A stretch of DNA of 64,000 bases from Bacteroidales bacterium (GTDB lineage Bacteria; Bacteroidota; Bacteroidia; Bacteroidales; P3). The stretch lies in assembly GCA_017480225.1 (NCBI GenBank), contig JAFVBB010000006.1, forward strand, positions 62,001-126,000, read 5' to 3'. A program made the position numbers and the translations under genes. The notes under the pieces were generated by a model. It was not told where the DNA came from and searched no databases. It saw only the letters and a list, made by a program, of their open reading frames with translations. Shown piece by piece: positions 55,538 through 63,796 of the stretch. How positions within the stretch are numbered: position 1 is the stretch's first letter; each line of letters begins with the position of its first letter.

Positions 55538-56459
55538 AGTTGTTTGTATTAGTGTCCTCGATGATGTTCAAGTAGTTGTGGTAGCGTTCCATGCTTATTC
55601 GGCCTTCGTCCACAGCCTCCTTCACGGCGCACTGCGGCTCATGGCGATGGGTGCAGTTGGCGAAACGGCAGCCGTGCAGCACAGCTCGCATTTCCGGGAA
55701 GAAGTGCGACAGTTCCTGAGCCGTGAAGTCGACCATGCCGAACTCCTTTATGCCCGGCGTGTCGACCAGTCGCGTGCCTCCCTCGATGGGGAATATCTCG
55801 GCAAAGGTGGTGGTGTGGCGGCCTTTGAGGCTCCATTCGGAGAGCGCTCCCACACGCAGGTGCAGCCCAGGGCTTAGGGCGTTGAGCAGTGCGCTCTTCC
55901 CCACACCGCTGTGGCCACAGAAAAGAACGGTCCTGCCCGCCAGCGCGCGGCGCAGGTCGTCTATGCCGGTGCCTGTCAGCGCCGACACACGCATGGTGTT
56001 GTAGCCAGCTCCGTTGTAAATCCCCTCCATCTCGGCCTGCGCGGACATAAGGTCGTCGTCGGCCAAAAGGTCGCACTTGTTGAACACCACACAGGCCGGT
56101 ATGTGGTAGGCCTCGGCGGTGACCAGCAGACGGTCGATGAAACCAGTCGAAGTGCGCGGCAGGCCGAGGGTGGCCACGACGCAGAGAAGGTCGATGTTGG
56201 CGGCTATCACATGTGTTTGCTTTGAGAGCTTGGTGGCGCGGCGGACTATGCAGTTGCGGCGGTCGCAGACGTCATGGATGAGGCCTGTGCCGTCGGCCTG
56301 CGGCTCCAGCCTCACCCGGTCGCCCACCGCCACCGGGTTGGTCTGCTTCGAACCGCGCAGGCGGTAATTGCCACGCAGGCGGCAGTCCAGTTGACCGCCG
56401 TCGTCGAGCAGCGTCCTGTACCAGCTGCCCGTAGTCCTTATCACCAGCCCTTCCTGCAT
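55530..56459 (-). CDS. rsgA: Ribosome small subunit-dependent GTPase A
   Basis: 309 aa. A circularly permuted GTPase that helps late assembly of the 30S subunit. The order is OB-fold (residues ~1-70), G4 NKCD (127-130), G1 GHSGVGKS (182-189), G3 DTPG, then a C-terminal zinc motif HGCRFANCTHRHEPQC. This order is diagnostic. The first in-frame start is a TTG at 56465; the ATG at 56459 is preferred. First gene of the rsgA-marC operon. Confidence 0.96.
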   Translation of the reverse strand: MQEGLVIRTTGSWYRTLLDDGGQLDCRLRGNYRLRGSKQTNPVAVGDRVRLEPQADGTGLIHDVCDRRNCIVRRATKLSKQTHVIAANIDLLCVVATLGLPRTSTGFIDRLLVTAEAYHIPACVVFNKCDLLADDDLMSAQAEMEGIYNGAGYNTMRVSALTGTGIDDLRRALAGRTVLFCGHSGVGKSALLNALSPGLHLRVGALSEWSLKGRHTTTFAEIFPIEGGTRLVDTPGIKEFGMVDFTAQELSHFFPEMRAVLHGCRFANCTHRHEPQCAVKEAVDEGRISMERYHNYLNIIEDTNTNNYD

Positions 56460-56598
56460 CAGCAAACCATTATAGCGTTGTCTTTGTGAGGCTTTGGCCG
56501 AGCAGCCAAGCGACCCGGCCAGCGTGCAAAATTACACATTTTGCGCCACACGGCCAAATATTCTTCCCGGCGGTGCCATCGCGGAGGCCAAATTTTAT

Positions 56599-56629
56599 TT
56601 TGCCATGTCGCGGATTTGGTGTATTTTTG
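56599..56629 (+). promoter_or_regulatory. Promoter of the beta-galactosidase gene
   Basis: TTTG (56599-56602), 19 nt, TATTTTTG (56622-56629). The spacer CCATGTCGCGGATTTGGTG closely matches that of the promoter at 43278. Confidence 0.8.
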
Positions 56630-56679
56630 CAAGCCGAAATGACCACACAGGCAATGTTTTCCACCATGATGGTATGGCA

Positions 56680-59600
56680 ATGAAGAGACCTCTCCTCACC
56701 CTCGTTTTCGCGCTGCTTGCCGCTGCCGGCGCCACCGCCTCGGCGCAGCCCCACTGGAACAACCTCAAAGTGTACCGCACAGGCGCACTGCTGCCCCACG
56801 ACCGCGTGGTGCCCGAGGGCGACTGGCGGCGCTCGCTCGACGGGGTGTGGCGCTTCCGCTACTACCCCAACCCGGCGCAGGCCACCCTCCACCCCGACCG
56901 ATGGGACAGCATCCGCGTGCCGGGCAACATCGAGCTGCAGGGCTTCGGCGTGCCGGTCTACGTGAACATGAAGAACGAGTTTCCAAGCAACCCGCCATTC
57001 GTGCCGGCCGACGACAACCCCACAGGTGTCTACTCGCGCGACTTCACCCTGCCCCCCCACTGGCAGGGGCGGCGCACCATCGTCAAGTTCGGCGCTGTCA
57101 AGGCGGCCATGTACCTCTACGTCAACAACCGCGAGGTGGGCTACAGCGAGGACTCGAAGACACCACACGAGTGGGACATCACGCGTTTCCTCCATTCAGG
57201 GACAAACACCCTGGCGGTGAAGGTGCTGAGATGGTGCGACGGCAGCTACCTCGAGTGCCAGGACATGTGGCGCATGAGCGGCATCACCCGCAGCGTAGAG
57301 CTCTACAGCGTGCCCGCCACCTACATCAGCGACCTCAAGATCGTGGCCGACCTCGACACCGCCAGCTTCACCCACGGCACGCTCGACCTGCTGGTCGACT
57401 TGAGCGAGCGCGTGCAGGGCGGCAGCCTCGAGGCCGAGGTCTGCGGCGTCACCGCAAAGCGCAGGCTTGAACCGCGCGAGTGGTTCGCCTCGCTGGCCAT
57501 AGAGGCCGGCGCCGTGCAGTCCTGGAGCGACAGCACCCCGGTGCTCTACCCACTAACCGTCAGGTTCTTCGACGAGCATGGCCGACTGATTGAGACCATC
57601 GTCAAGCAGGTGGGCTTCCGCCATATAGACATCCGGGGCGGACAACTGCGCCTCAACGGCAGGCCCATGGAGATCAGGGGGGTGAACCGCCACGAGCACT
57701 CCATGCACGGCGGCCACTACGTGACCCCAGCCGAGATGCGGCACGACATAGCCTTGATGAAGGAGCTGGGAATAAACGCCGTGCGCACATCCCACTACCC
57801 CAACGACGAGCTGTGGTACGACCTCTGCGACTCGGCGGGCATCTACCTCTGGGACGAGGCCAACCTCGAAAGCCACGCCCAAGGCTACGGCGACCAGTCG
57901 CTCGCCAAGAACCCCGACTGGAAGGAGCCCATGCTCGACCGCGTGTACAACATGTACCGCCGCGACCGCAACCACCCCTCGGTCATTGCCTGGAGCCTTG
58001 GCAACGAGTGCGGCAACGGCATCTGCATGGAGGAGGCATACCGACACCTGAAGAACTACGACCCCACGCGTCCGGTCACCTACGAGCGAGCCGTGCTCGA
58101 CTGGAACACCGACATCGTGGAGGTGATGTACTCCTCGGCCAAAGAGATTGCCGATTATGCGCGCGACCCGCGCAACACGCGCCCCTTCATCATAGCCGAA
58201 TACTGCCACGCCATGGGCAACAGCATGGGCGGCCTGCAGGACTACTGGGACACCATCGACCGCTACCCGCAACTGCAGGGAGGCTTCATCTGGGACTGGG
58301 TCGACCAAGCCTTCGCCGCCACCGGCGGCCATCTGGCATCTGAGGCCACCGTGCGCCCGCCAGCCTCCTACTGGGCTGCCGGGGGCGACCTCGGCGAGCT
58401 GCCAGGGCTAAAGGACGACGACGCCTTCTGCGCCAACGGCCTGCTGGCCGCCGACCGCACCCCTCACCCGCACGCCGCCGAGGTCGAGGCCGTCTACACC
58501 CGCCGCCGGAGCAACATCACCCTGCCCCCGCCGCCCCCGGCCGACACGTTGCCGCACCGCCGCGCCTACCTGCGAGTGACCCACAACAAGCGCGGCATCA
58601 CCGTGCAGAACGCCGACTTCCAGATCGCCGTCGACCCCGGCGACGGCAGCATTGCCTCGTGGCGCGTCGGCGGACGCGAGCTGCTGGCCTCGCCGCTGCG
58701 CTGCAACTTCTGGCGCCCGCCAACCGAGAACGACCTGGTCGACCCCCTGGGGGCGCGCGCATGGCAGGGACTCGACCAGGCCGAGCGGCACGTGGTGAGC
58801 CTCAACGCCACCCTCAACCACTCGCGCGACACCGCCGAGGTCACAGCCCTGATACACCTCGTGTGCCCCGACGGCAACCGCCTGCGCGTGAAGCAGGTGC
58901 TGCAGGTGGCCGCCAACGGGCGCGCGCAGCTGGGTTGCCTCGTGTCGCCCGACGGCCAGTTCCGCACCCTGCCCAAGGTGGGCCTGCAGCTCGGACTCGA
59001 CACCGCCTACACCGCCTGCACCTTCTACGGCAACATACACGAGACCTACCCCGACCGTCGCGCGGCGCAACGCGTGGGGCTGTGGCACAAGAGCATGGCC
59101 GGGCTTGCCGAGCCGCAGTACGTGGTGCCGCAAGAGCAGGGCAACCGCGAGGCACGCTGGGTGCGCTTCGGCGCGCCGGGACGCCCGCCGCTCACCTTCA
59201 TCAGCCCGCAGGGGCAGGAGGCGCTGTGCTTCAGCGTGCGCCGCTGGAACGACACCATCCTCACCGCCGCCCGACGCTGGCGCGACCTGCCGCCCGACGG
59301 CCGCTACACCGTCAGCATCGACCACCGCAACGCCCCCCTCGGCACCGCCACCTGCGGCCCGGGCGCCGACCCGCGCCTGGCCATAAGCGGCGACAGCGTC
59401 TACCGCTTCCGCTTCATCATCGACCCCGTCCACGACGGCTCAGGCACGCCTCCCGAAGGCTTCGGGCCGCACCCCGACATCGAGCGGCTTCCACCACCGG
59501 CCGACGACGCCGCGCCCCGCCTTGTGGTGAGCGCCGTGGAAGGCTCGCTCCAGCCCGCCGGGCAGTACAGCGGCGGCTACCCGACACTGCTCACCGACAT

Positions 59601-60012
59601 GCGCCGCGCCGTGCCGGGCGACTACCAGCACGGCTGGGCAGGCTTCAGCGGAGCCGACACCCTCGTGCTCACACTGACGCTCGACCGCCCATCCTCCATC
59701 GGCGAGGTGCGAGCCTCGGCCTGCCACAGCCCCACCGACTGGGTGGTGCGCCCGCTCAGCGTCGAGGTGCAGTGGAGCGCCGACAGCCTGCGCTGGTCGG
59801 CATGGCAAAGCCTCGAGCTGCGCAATCCACCCACCGACCCCTTCACCGACAGCCGCCGCCTGCTCTACTCGCTCACGGCATCCAAGAACCGCAACATGTG
59901 CTTCGTGCGCCTGCGCTACATCTGCCGCCCCACCCTGCCGCCATGGCATCCCTACGCCGGCGAGCCAGCCTGGCTCATGATTGACGAGGTGGAGCTGCGC
60001 TCGCGCCAGTGA
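56680..60012 (+). CDS. Exported GH2 beta-galactosidase
   Basis: 1110 aa from the ATG at 56680; an ATG 6 bp upstream is possible. Signal peptide (LLTLVFALLAAAGATASAQ). LacZ-type GH2 layout: jelly-roll sugar-binding domain, Ig-like domain, TIM barrel with HRHEHS-like VNRHEHSMHGG, acid/base Glu443 in WSLGNECGNG and nucleophile Glu507 in IIAEYCHAMGNSMGG, then small beta domains. The last ~150 residues look like an F5/8 type C carbohydrate-binding domain (VRPLSVEVQWSADSLRWSAW). It is exported to the periplasm or outer membrane and acts on terminal beta-galactosides. It is not beside SusC/SusD genes, so it is not in an obvious polysaccharide utilisation locus. Confidence 0.94.
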   Translation: MKRPLLTLVFALLAAAGATASAQPHWNNLKVYRTGALLPHDRVVPEGDWRRSLDGVWRFRYYPNPAQATLHPDRWDSIRVPGNIELQGFGVPVYVNMKNEFPSNPPFVPADDNPTGVYSRDFTLPPHWQGRRTIVKFGAVKAAMYLYVNNREVGYSEDSKTPHEWDITRFLHSGTNTLAVKVLRWCDGSYLECQDMWRMSGITRSVELYSVPATYISDLKIVADLDTASFTHGTLDLLVDLSERVQGGSLEAEVCGVTAKRRLEPREWFASLAIEAGAVQSWSDSTPVLYPLTVRFFDEHGRLIETIVKQVGFRHIDIRGGQLRLNGRPMEIRGVNRHEHSMHGGHYVTPAEMRHDIALMKELGINAVRTSHYPNDELWYDLCDSAGIYLWDEANLESHAQGYGDQSLAKNPDWKEPMLDRVYNMYRRDRNHPSVIAWSLGNECGNGICMEEAYRHLKNYDPTRPVTYERAVLDWNTDIVEVMYSSAKEIADYARDPRNTRPFIIAEYCHAMGNSMGGLQDYWDTIDRYPQLQGGFIWDWVDQAFAATGGHLASEATVRPPASYWAAGGDLGELPGLKDDDAFCANGLLAADRTPHPHAAEVEAVYTRRRSNITLPPPPPADTLPHRRAYLRVTHNKRGITVQNADFQIAVDPGDGSIASWRVGGRELLASPLRCNFWRPPTENDLVDPLGARAWQGLDQAERHVVSLNATLNHSRDTAEVTALIHLVCPDGNRLRVKQVLQVAANGRAQLGCLVSPDGQFRTLPKVGLQLGLDTAYTACTFYGNIHETYPDRRAAQRVGLWHKSMAGLAEPQYVVPQEQGNREARWVRFGAPGRPPLTFISPQGQEALCFSVRRWNDTILTAARRWRDLPPDGRYTVSIDHRNAPLGTATCGPGADPRLAISGDSVYRFRFIIDPVHDGSGTPPEGFGPHPDIERLPPPADDAAPRLVVSAVEGSLQPAGQYSGGYPTLLTDMRRAVPGDYQHGWAGFSGADTLVLTLTLDRPSSIGEVRASACHSPTDWVVRPLSVEVQWSADSLRWSAWQSLELRNPPTDPFTDSRRLLYSLTASKNRNMCFVRLRYICRPTLPPWHPYAGEPAWLMIDEVELRSRQ

Positions 60013-60028
60013 CAGGAAGACACCAACA

Positions 60029-60136
60029 CCGTCTGTTCTTCGATTGTTCTCCGATTGTTCTTCGATTGTTTTTCGAATATAAATCGAAGAACAATCGAAG
60101 AACAATCGAAGAACAGACGGCCTTGACATTGCCTTG
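60029..60136. repeat. Palindromic 11-nt-unit repeat, copy 4
   Basis: The left arm (60029-60078) has four 11-nt units; the right arm (60082-60120) has three, so one unit, the one with CGG, is lost. The tail is CAGACGGCCTTGACATTGCC, matching copies 1 and 2 after the first bases. It begins 16 bp after the beta-galactosidase stop. In 60137-60281 I see no gene. Confidence 0.92.
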
Positions 60137-60281
60137 ACGCTCCTTTATGCTGACCTCCAGCACATTACAGCATCACACAGCCGCAAACAACTATAAATCA
60201 GAACTATAAGCAAGACATTCCCTCACACCTCCCACCCAGGCTCCGTGCGGCACCATTCCTGTGTGTTTTTTTCAAAAAAAA

Positions 60282-60312
60282 TTTCCACATATCAAGAAAA
60301 TGTGTATATTTG
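60282..60312 (+). promoter_or_regulatory. Promoter upstream of the small ORF and lipoprotein
   Basis: TTTC (60282-60285), 19 nt, TATATTTG (60305-60312). The -33 element has C for G. The predicted start is about 65 nt before the ATG at 60383. Confidence 0.6.
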
Positions 60313-60382
60313 CAATGTCGAGTACGGCGGTAGCCCCCCCCAACAACTCACTAAATATCAATCAATTAAAACCACAAACAAC

Positions 60383-60514
60383 ATGACAACACTATCAAAA
60401 ACTACATTAACCATGCCTGACGCCGACACAAAAGAGGGGCTGTGGCCGCATGTCGGCATCACCGAAGCCATGGTTGACGAGTTGTGCGACAACTATATCG
60501 GATTAGGATTCTAA
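60383..60514 (+). CDS. Small protein, 43 aa, unknown
   Basis: It starts MTTLSKTTLTMPDADTKEGL and ends in a short acidic helix (MVDELCDNYIGLGF). No signal peptide or known motif is visible. It is supported by a promoter upstream and by its position 20 bp before a lipoprotein gene with which it would be co-transcribed. It could also be a leader ORF or chance. Confidence 0.45.
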   Translation: MTTLSKTTLTMPDADTKEGLWPHVGITEAMVDELCDNYIGLGF

Positions 60515-60534
60515 ACCACAAAAATCAAGACAAC

Positions 60535-61026
60535 ATGAAAAAAATGCTCTTTCTTGCAGTAAGCGTTGTGTTACTGCTGGCATCGTGCATGATCGAAAGC
60601 TGCTTTGATGAGCCCGATCCACTTTACTCGATGCGTATCATCAACAACTCGAGCCACTACGTAGAACTGGAGCCGGTGCCCCCTTTCAATGGCACCATAT
60701 CCTTGAATCCGGGAGACACGCTCAACACTGTTGACTCCCTCGGCACCGCGGCTCTCCGTGGCTCATACCACCAAATCATGTATCCATTTCATGGAATGGT
60801 TGTTATCTGCTACGACAAAAAAATATATCAGAGTCATACACTCACATACAGAGACAGCGCAGACTTCAACACAATAATCATGACCCCAACAGACCACAAT
60901 TTTTTCAACCAAGAAGAGTGGACAGACTCTGTTGCAGGGTATACAGAGTTCCAGACCGAATGGCGCTTGCTTACATTCACGATTACCGACGACGACTACA
61001 GGGCGGCCCTGAAGGATCATGAATAG
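60535..61026 (+). CDS. Putative lipoprotein, unknown function
   Basis: 163 aa from the ATG at 60535. Signal KKMLFLAVSVVLLLASC gives a lipobox at LASC (Cys17). The mature part begins MIESCFDEPDPLYSMRIINN, with a second Cys nearby, then strand-rich sequence. I recognise no family. The region 60.1-61.3 kb is AT-richer than the flanking genes, which may mean it was acquired or is simply less constrained. Confidence 0.65.
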   Translation: MKKMLFLAVSVVLLLASCMIESCFDEPDPLYSMRIINNSSHYVELEPVPPFNGTISLNPGDTLNTVDSLGTAALRGSYHQIMYPFHGMVVICYDKKIYQSHTLTYRDSADFNTIIMTPTDHNFFNQEEWTDSVAGYTEFQTEWRLLTFTITDDDYRAALKDHE

Positions 61027-61049
61027 CATGGATGCGGGCTGAAAAAAAA

Positions 61050-61081
61050 TTTGGCCAGTTCGTGAAAAGTGTGTATCTTTG
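61050..61081 (+). promoter_or_regulatory. Promoter of the 45-residue gene
   Basis: TTTG (61050-61053), 20 nt, TATCTTTG (61074-61081). It begins shortly after the lipoprotein stop. Confidence 0.7.
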
Positions 61082-61158
61082 CGCCACGTTTGCATTGGGA
61101 TTACTCCATGCAAGACGCTGCGCGACAAGAATATAAACTACTAAACACAATACGCACA

Positions 61159-61296
61159 ATGGGTATTAACGCCAACAAAAAAGTGAAGAGAAGAAAAGTC
61201 CGCGTCAACGGCAACAAGAATTCCACCAACAACTGGGGCATCACCGCCGCAGGTTGGAACGCCGTCCACAAGGCCATCATCAACGCCGAGGACTGA
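61159..61296 (+). CDS. Small basic protein, 45 aa, unknown
   Basis: It starts MGINANKKVKRRKVRVNGNK (strongly basic) and ends with a helix, GWNAVHKAIINAED. It has its own consensus promoter and a strong terminator, so a discrete transcript is clear. The basic N-terminus suggests nucleic-acid or ribosome binding, but no family is recognised. The alternative is a small RNA whose ORF is incidental. Confidence 0.6.
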   Translation: MGINANKKVKRRKVRVNGNKNSTNNWGITAAGWNAVHKAIINAED

Positions 61297-61316
61297 CTTC
61301 ACGCCAAGCGAAAAGG

Positions 61317-61346
61317 AAGGCCGCGCGCAATAAGCGGCCTTTTTTG
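61317..61346 (+). terminator. Terminator after the 45-residue gene
   Basis: AAGGCCGC (61317-61324) pairs with GCGGCCTT (61334-61341), followed by TTTTTG. Confidence 0.88.
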
Positions 61347-61369
61347 TTGCACGCCAAAAGCAGCTCACA

Positions 61370-61864
61370 ATGAGGCAGACGACACTATGCTACCTTGACG
61401 ACGGCAGGCGGTACTTGATGCTGCACCGGGTGAAGAAAGAGCACGACCCAAGCCACGGCAAGTGGATTGGCGTGGGCGGAAAGTGCGAGGCAGAGGAGAG
61501 CATAGACGAATGCATGGTGCGCGAGGTGCGCGAGGAGACGGGGCTCACTGTGAGCCGCTGGCAGTACCGCGGCATTGTGACCTTCATCTCCGACACATGG
61601 GAGGATGAGTACATGCACCTTTTCACCGCCGACCGCTGGAGCGGCAGCCTGGCAGACAACTGCGACGAGGGCGAGCTGAGCTGGGTGGACAAGGACAAGG
61701 TGGGAGAGCTGTGCCTGTGGGACGGCGACCGCATATTCCTGTCGCTCATGGCCGACGCGTCACGACCCTACTTCTCGCTTAAGCTGGTGTATGCCGGCGA
61801 CAGGCTGACCAGCGCAAAGCTTGACGGAGTGGAACTTGACACCGGAAAAACAGACAAACTGTAG
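61370..61864 (+). CDS. Nudix hydrolase (MutT/8-oxo-dGTP type)
   Basis: 164 aa. The Nudix box is complete: Gly37, five residues, Glu43, seven residues, then REVREETGL (51-59). The sequence around it (MLHRVKKEHDPSHGKWIGVG) resembles MTH1-like 8-oxo-dGTP diphosphatases, which clean oxidised nucleotides. The exact substrate cannot be set from sequence. It lies 4 bp before the next gene, probably one operon with it and the SIMPL gene. Confidence 0.85.
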   Translation: MRQTTLCYLDDGRRYLMLHRVKKEHDPSHGKWIGVGGKCEAEESIDECMVREVREETGLTVSRWQYRGIVTFISDTWEDEYMHLFTADRWSGSLADNCDEGELSWVDKDKVGELCLWDGDRIFLSLMADASRPYFSLKLVYAGDRLTSAKLDGVELDTGKTDKL

Positions 61865-61868
61865 CCCC

Positions 61869-62996
61869 ATGCGACGCGCCGCCACATTACTGACGATAAT
61901 GATGCTGCTGCTGGCCGCGTCGGCCACAGCGCAGAGCCCGGCCAGGTCGTGGAAGCGTGGCCCACTGACAAAAAAGGACTTCGGAGCCGTGCCGACGCGC
62001 GGCAGCGACCGCAACAGCCACCTGCACTACGGCATAGTGTACAACACCAGCGGCGTGGGCGACGGACTGAACAGCTACATCTTCTGCAAGACGGCTGCAG
62101 TGATGTTCCCCGCCGACTCGTGGCTGGCCGACGGCCACGCCGACGAGCGCGAGATGAACTACAACCAGGCGGTGTTCGACCTGGTGGAGGTACACAGCCG
62201 CCAAATGCAGCGCGAGGCACAGATGCTGAACCGTGGCAGGCAGTATGACTTCCTGCTGGCAGCTACACTCGACCGACTGGAGCGCGAAATCCGTGCCCTC
62301 GACGCGGCCACAGGCCACGGACAGGACAGCCTGGCGCTGGAGCGCATGAGGCAGCAGAACCGCCGCTGGCTGGCAGAGAACCCCGCCACGCGCCCCAACT
62401 TTGAAAGAGAAGGGTGGTGGTGGCTGTTCGACCTGGGGCTGGGTGCCTGCGTGAACGGAATGGAACTGGGCAAATGGATCGGCCCCTCAATAGGATTGAT
62501 AGACTATGAGCTCGCCACCGGATACAAACGGCTGGAGTTTTCACTGCACTTCACACAGGCCAACAGCAAACTGAGAGAAAACGCAGACTACGAAGACTGG
62601 CCGACCGGCGAAGTGTGGAATCGGGAAGAGATACACGCAAGGCTGGGCTTCAGCGTGATTGACAAACCCACCTACAGCCTGACCCCGTTTGTAGGCGCAG
62701 GCTTCACCTCATTTTTCGAGCCATACATGGGGGAATACTATTCGGTGGCGCTTATGCCGACGATTACGCTCGGAGTGACGGGCAGGAGGCACATTCATCA
62801 CTGGCACTACGTGACCAATGGCCTGAAGCACAGGGCTGACCGGGTAACATCGTCGGTGAGCGCATCGCTGTACGGCTCGTACAGCACCAACAGTTTCTTC
62901 CCATTGCTCGCATCTGGGCACTTCCCAATGCTCACATTTGGGCTGAGGCTGGGAGTGTCGCTGCGCACAGAGCGCGAGACGGTGACCTGGCCTTGA
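61869..62996 (+). CDS. Exported protein, possible outer-membrane barrel
   Basis: 375 aa from the ATG at 61869. Signal peptide (LLTIMMLLLAASATAQ). Residues ~25-190 are mixed, with a helical part (VEVHSRQMQREAQMLNRGRQ). Residues ~195-375 alternate aromatic and polar residues as in outer-membrane strands (GACVNGMELGKWIGPSIGLI, VGAGFTSFFEPYMGEYYSVA). I recognise no family. It lies 4 bp after the Nudix gene and 38 bp before the SIMPL gene. Confidence 0.65.
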   Translation: MRRAATLLTIMMLLLAASATAQSPARSWKRGPLTKKDFGAVPTRGSDRNSHLHYGIVYNTSGVGDGLNSYIFCKTAAVMFPADSWLADGHADEREMNYNQAVFDLVEVHSRQMQREAQMLNRGRQYDFLLAATLDRLEREIRALDAATGHGQDSLALERMRQQNRRWLAENPATRPNFEREGWWWLFDLGLGACVNGMELGKWIGPSIGLIDYELATGYKRLEFSLHFTQANSKLRENADYEDWPTGEVWNREEIHARLGFSVIDKPTYSLTPFVGAGFTSFFEPYMGEYYSVALMPTITLGVTGRRHIHHWHYVTNGLKHRADRVTSSVSASLYGSYSTNSFFPLLASGHFPMLTFGLRLGVSLRTERETVTWP

Positions 62997-63034
62997 GCGA
63001 AACACAACAAACAACAAAACACCACATCAATATT

Positions 63035-63742
63035 ATGAAAGGCAAAAACATACCGTTCAAGAAGAACATGATACAGGGCGGAAGCATAGTGCTGGCGGCC
63101 CTGGTGCTGGGAGTGTTCATGGTGTGCACAGTGCGCACACTGAAATCGTATGACGACACGGTGAAGGTACGCGGCCTCTGCGAGAAGGAGGTGCCGGCCG
63201 ACCGTGTGGTGTGGCGCATCAGCTACAATGAGAAAGACAACTCGCTGGCCGACCTCCGCACAACCGTGCGCCAGTACAACGACATCATTGTGGGCAAGCT
63301 GCGCGAGGCTGGCTTCACCGACGACGAAGTGAAGGTGGCCAACGCCAACTACGAGGACCGCTACACATACAGCTACAACACCTCACAGGTGCCCTATCGC
63401 TATCAGGCCAGCCAGACGGTGACCGTCTTCACCAAGAACCTCGACCTGGTGCGCAAGCTGCAGCAGACGCTCGAGACCGACCTGGTGAACCACAACATAC
63501 TGGCCAGCAGTTGGGCCGACTACCAGTATCTGGGGCTCAACGACATCAAGCCGTCGATGATAGCCGAGAGTCTGGAGAACGCCCGCACGGCCGCCGACGA
63601 GTTCGCCAAGAACAGCCACAGCAAGATAGGCAAGATGCGCACAGCCTCGCAAGGCTACTTCGAGGTGGAAGACCTCGACGAGAACACGCCGCAGGTGAAG
63701 AAAGTGCGCGTGGTGACCACGGTGGAGTACTACCTGCGCTGA
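63035..63742 (+). CDS. SIMPL (DUF541) domain protein
   Basis: 235 aa from the ATG at 63035; the frame opens at a TTG at 62993. One N-terminal membrane segment (IVLAALVLGVFMVCTVRTL) anchors a periplasmic SIMPL/DUF541 domain (VRGLCEKEVPADRVVWRISY, then ...LENARTAADEFAKNSHSKIG and VRVVTTVEYYLR). Family members form oligomers at the envelope, with no known enzyme activity. It is last of three co-directional genes before queC. Confidence 0.85.
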   Translation: MKGKNIPFKKNMIQGGSIVLAALVLGVFMVCTVRTLKSYDDTVKVRGLCEKEVPADRVVWRISYNEKDNSLADLRTTVRQYNDIIVGKLREAGFTDDEVKVANANYEDRYTYSYNTSQVPYRYQASQTVTVFTKNLDLVRKLQQTLETDLVNHNILASSWADYQYLGLNDIKPSMIAESLENARTAADEFAKNSHSKIGKMRTASQGYFEVEDLDENTPQVKKVRVVTTVEYYLR

Positions 63743-63796
63743 ACGACGACAACCGCAAAGGGGTAGCTTGACAACCCCCTACAACAAAACAAGACA

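Noticed and set aside
56494-56679. Longer start for the beta-galactosidase
   Set aside because: The upstream part includes the promoter and gives no signal-peptide-like sequence. The ATG at 56680 starts a good signal peptide.
8502-60163. Short ORFs containing NNRRTIGEQSKNRR-type peptides near each palindrome
   Set aside because: These are translations of the palindrome itself on both strands and recur only because the DNA repeats.
63743-63796. preQ1 riboswitch before queC
   Set aside because: Only a GGGGT/ACCCC hairpin is seen in a short leader, with no preQ1 core that I can identify.
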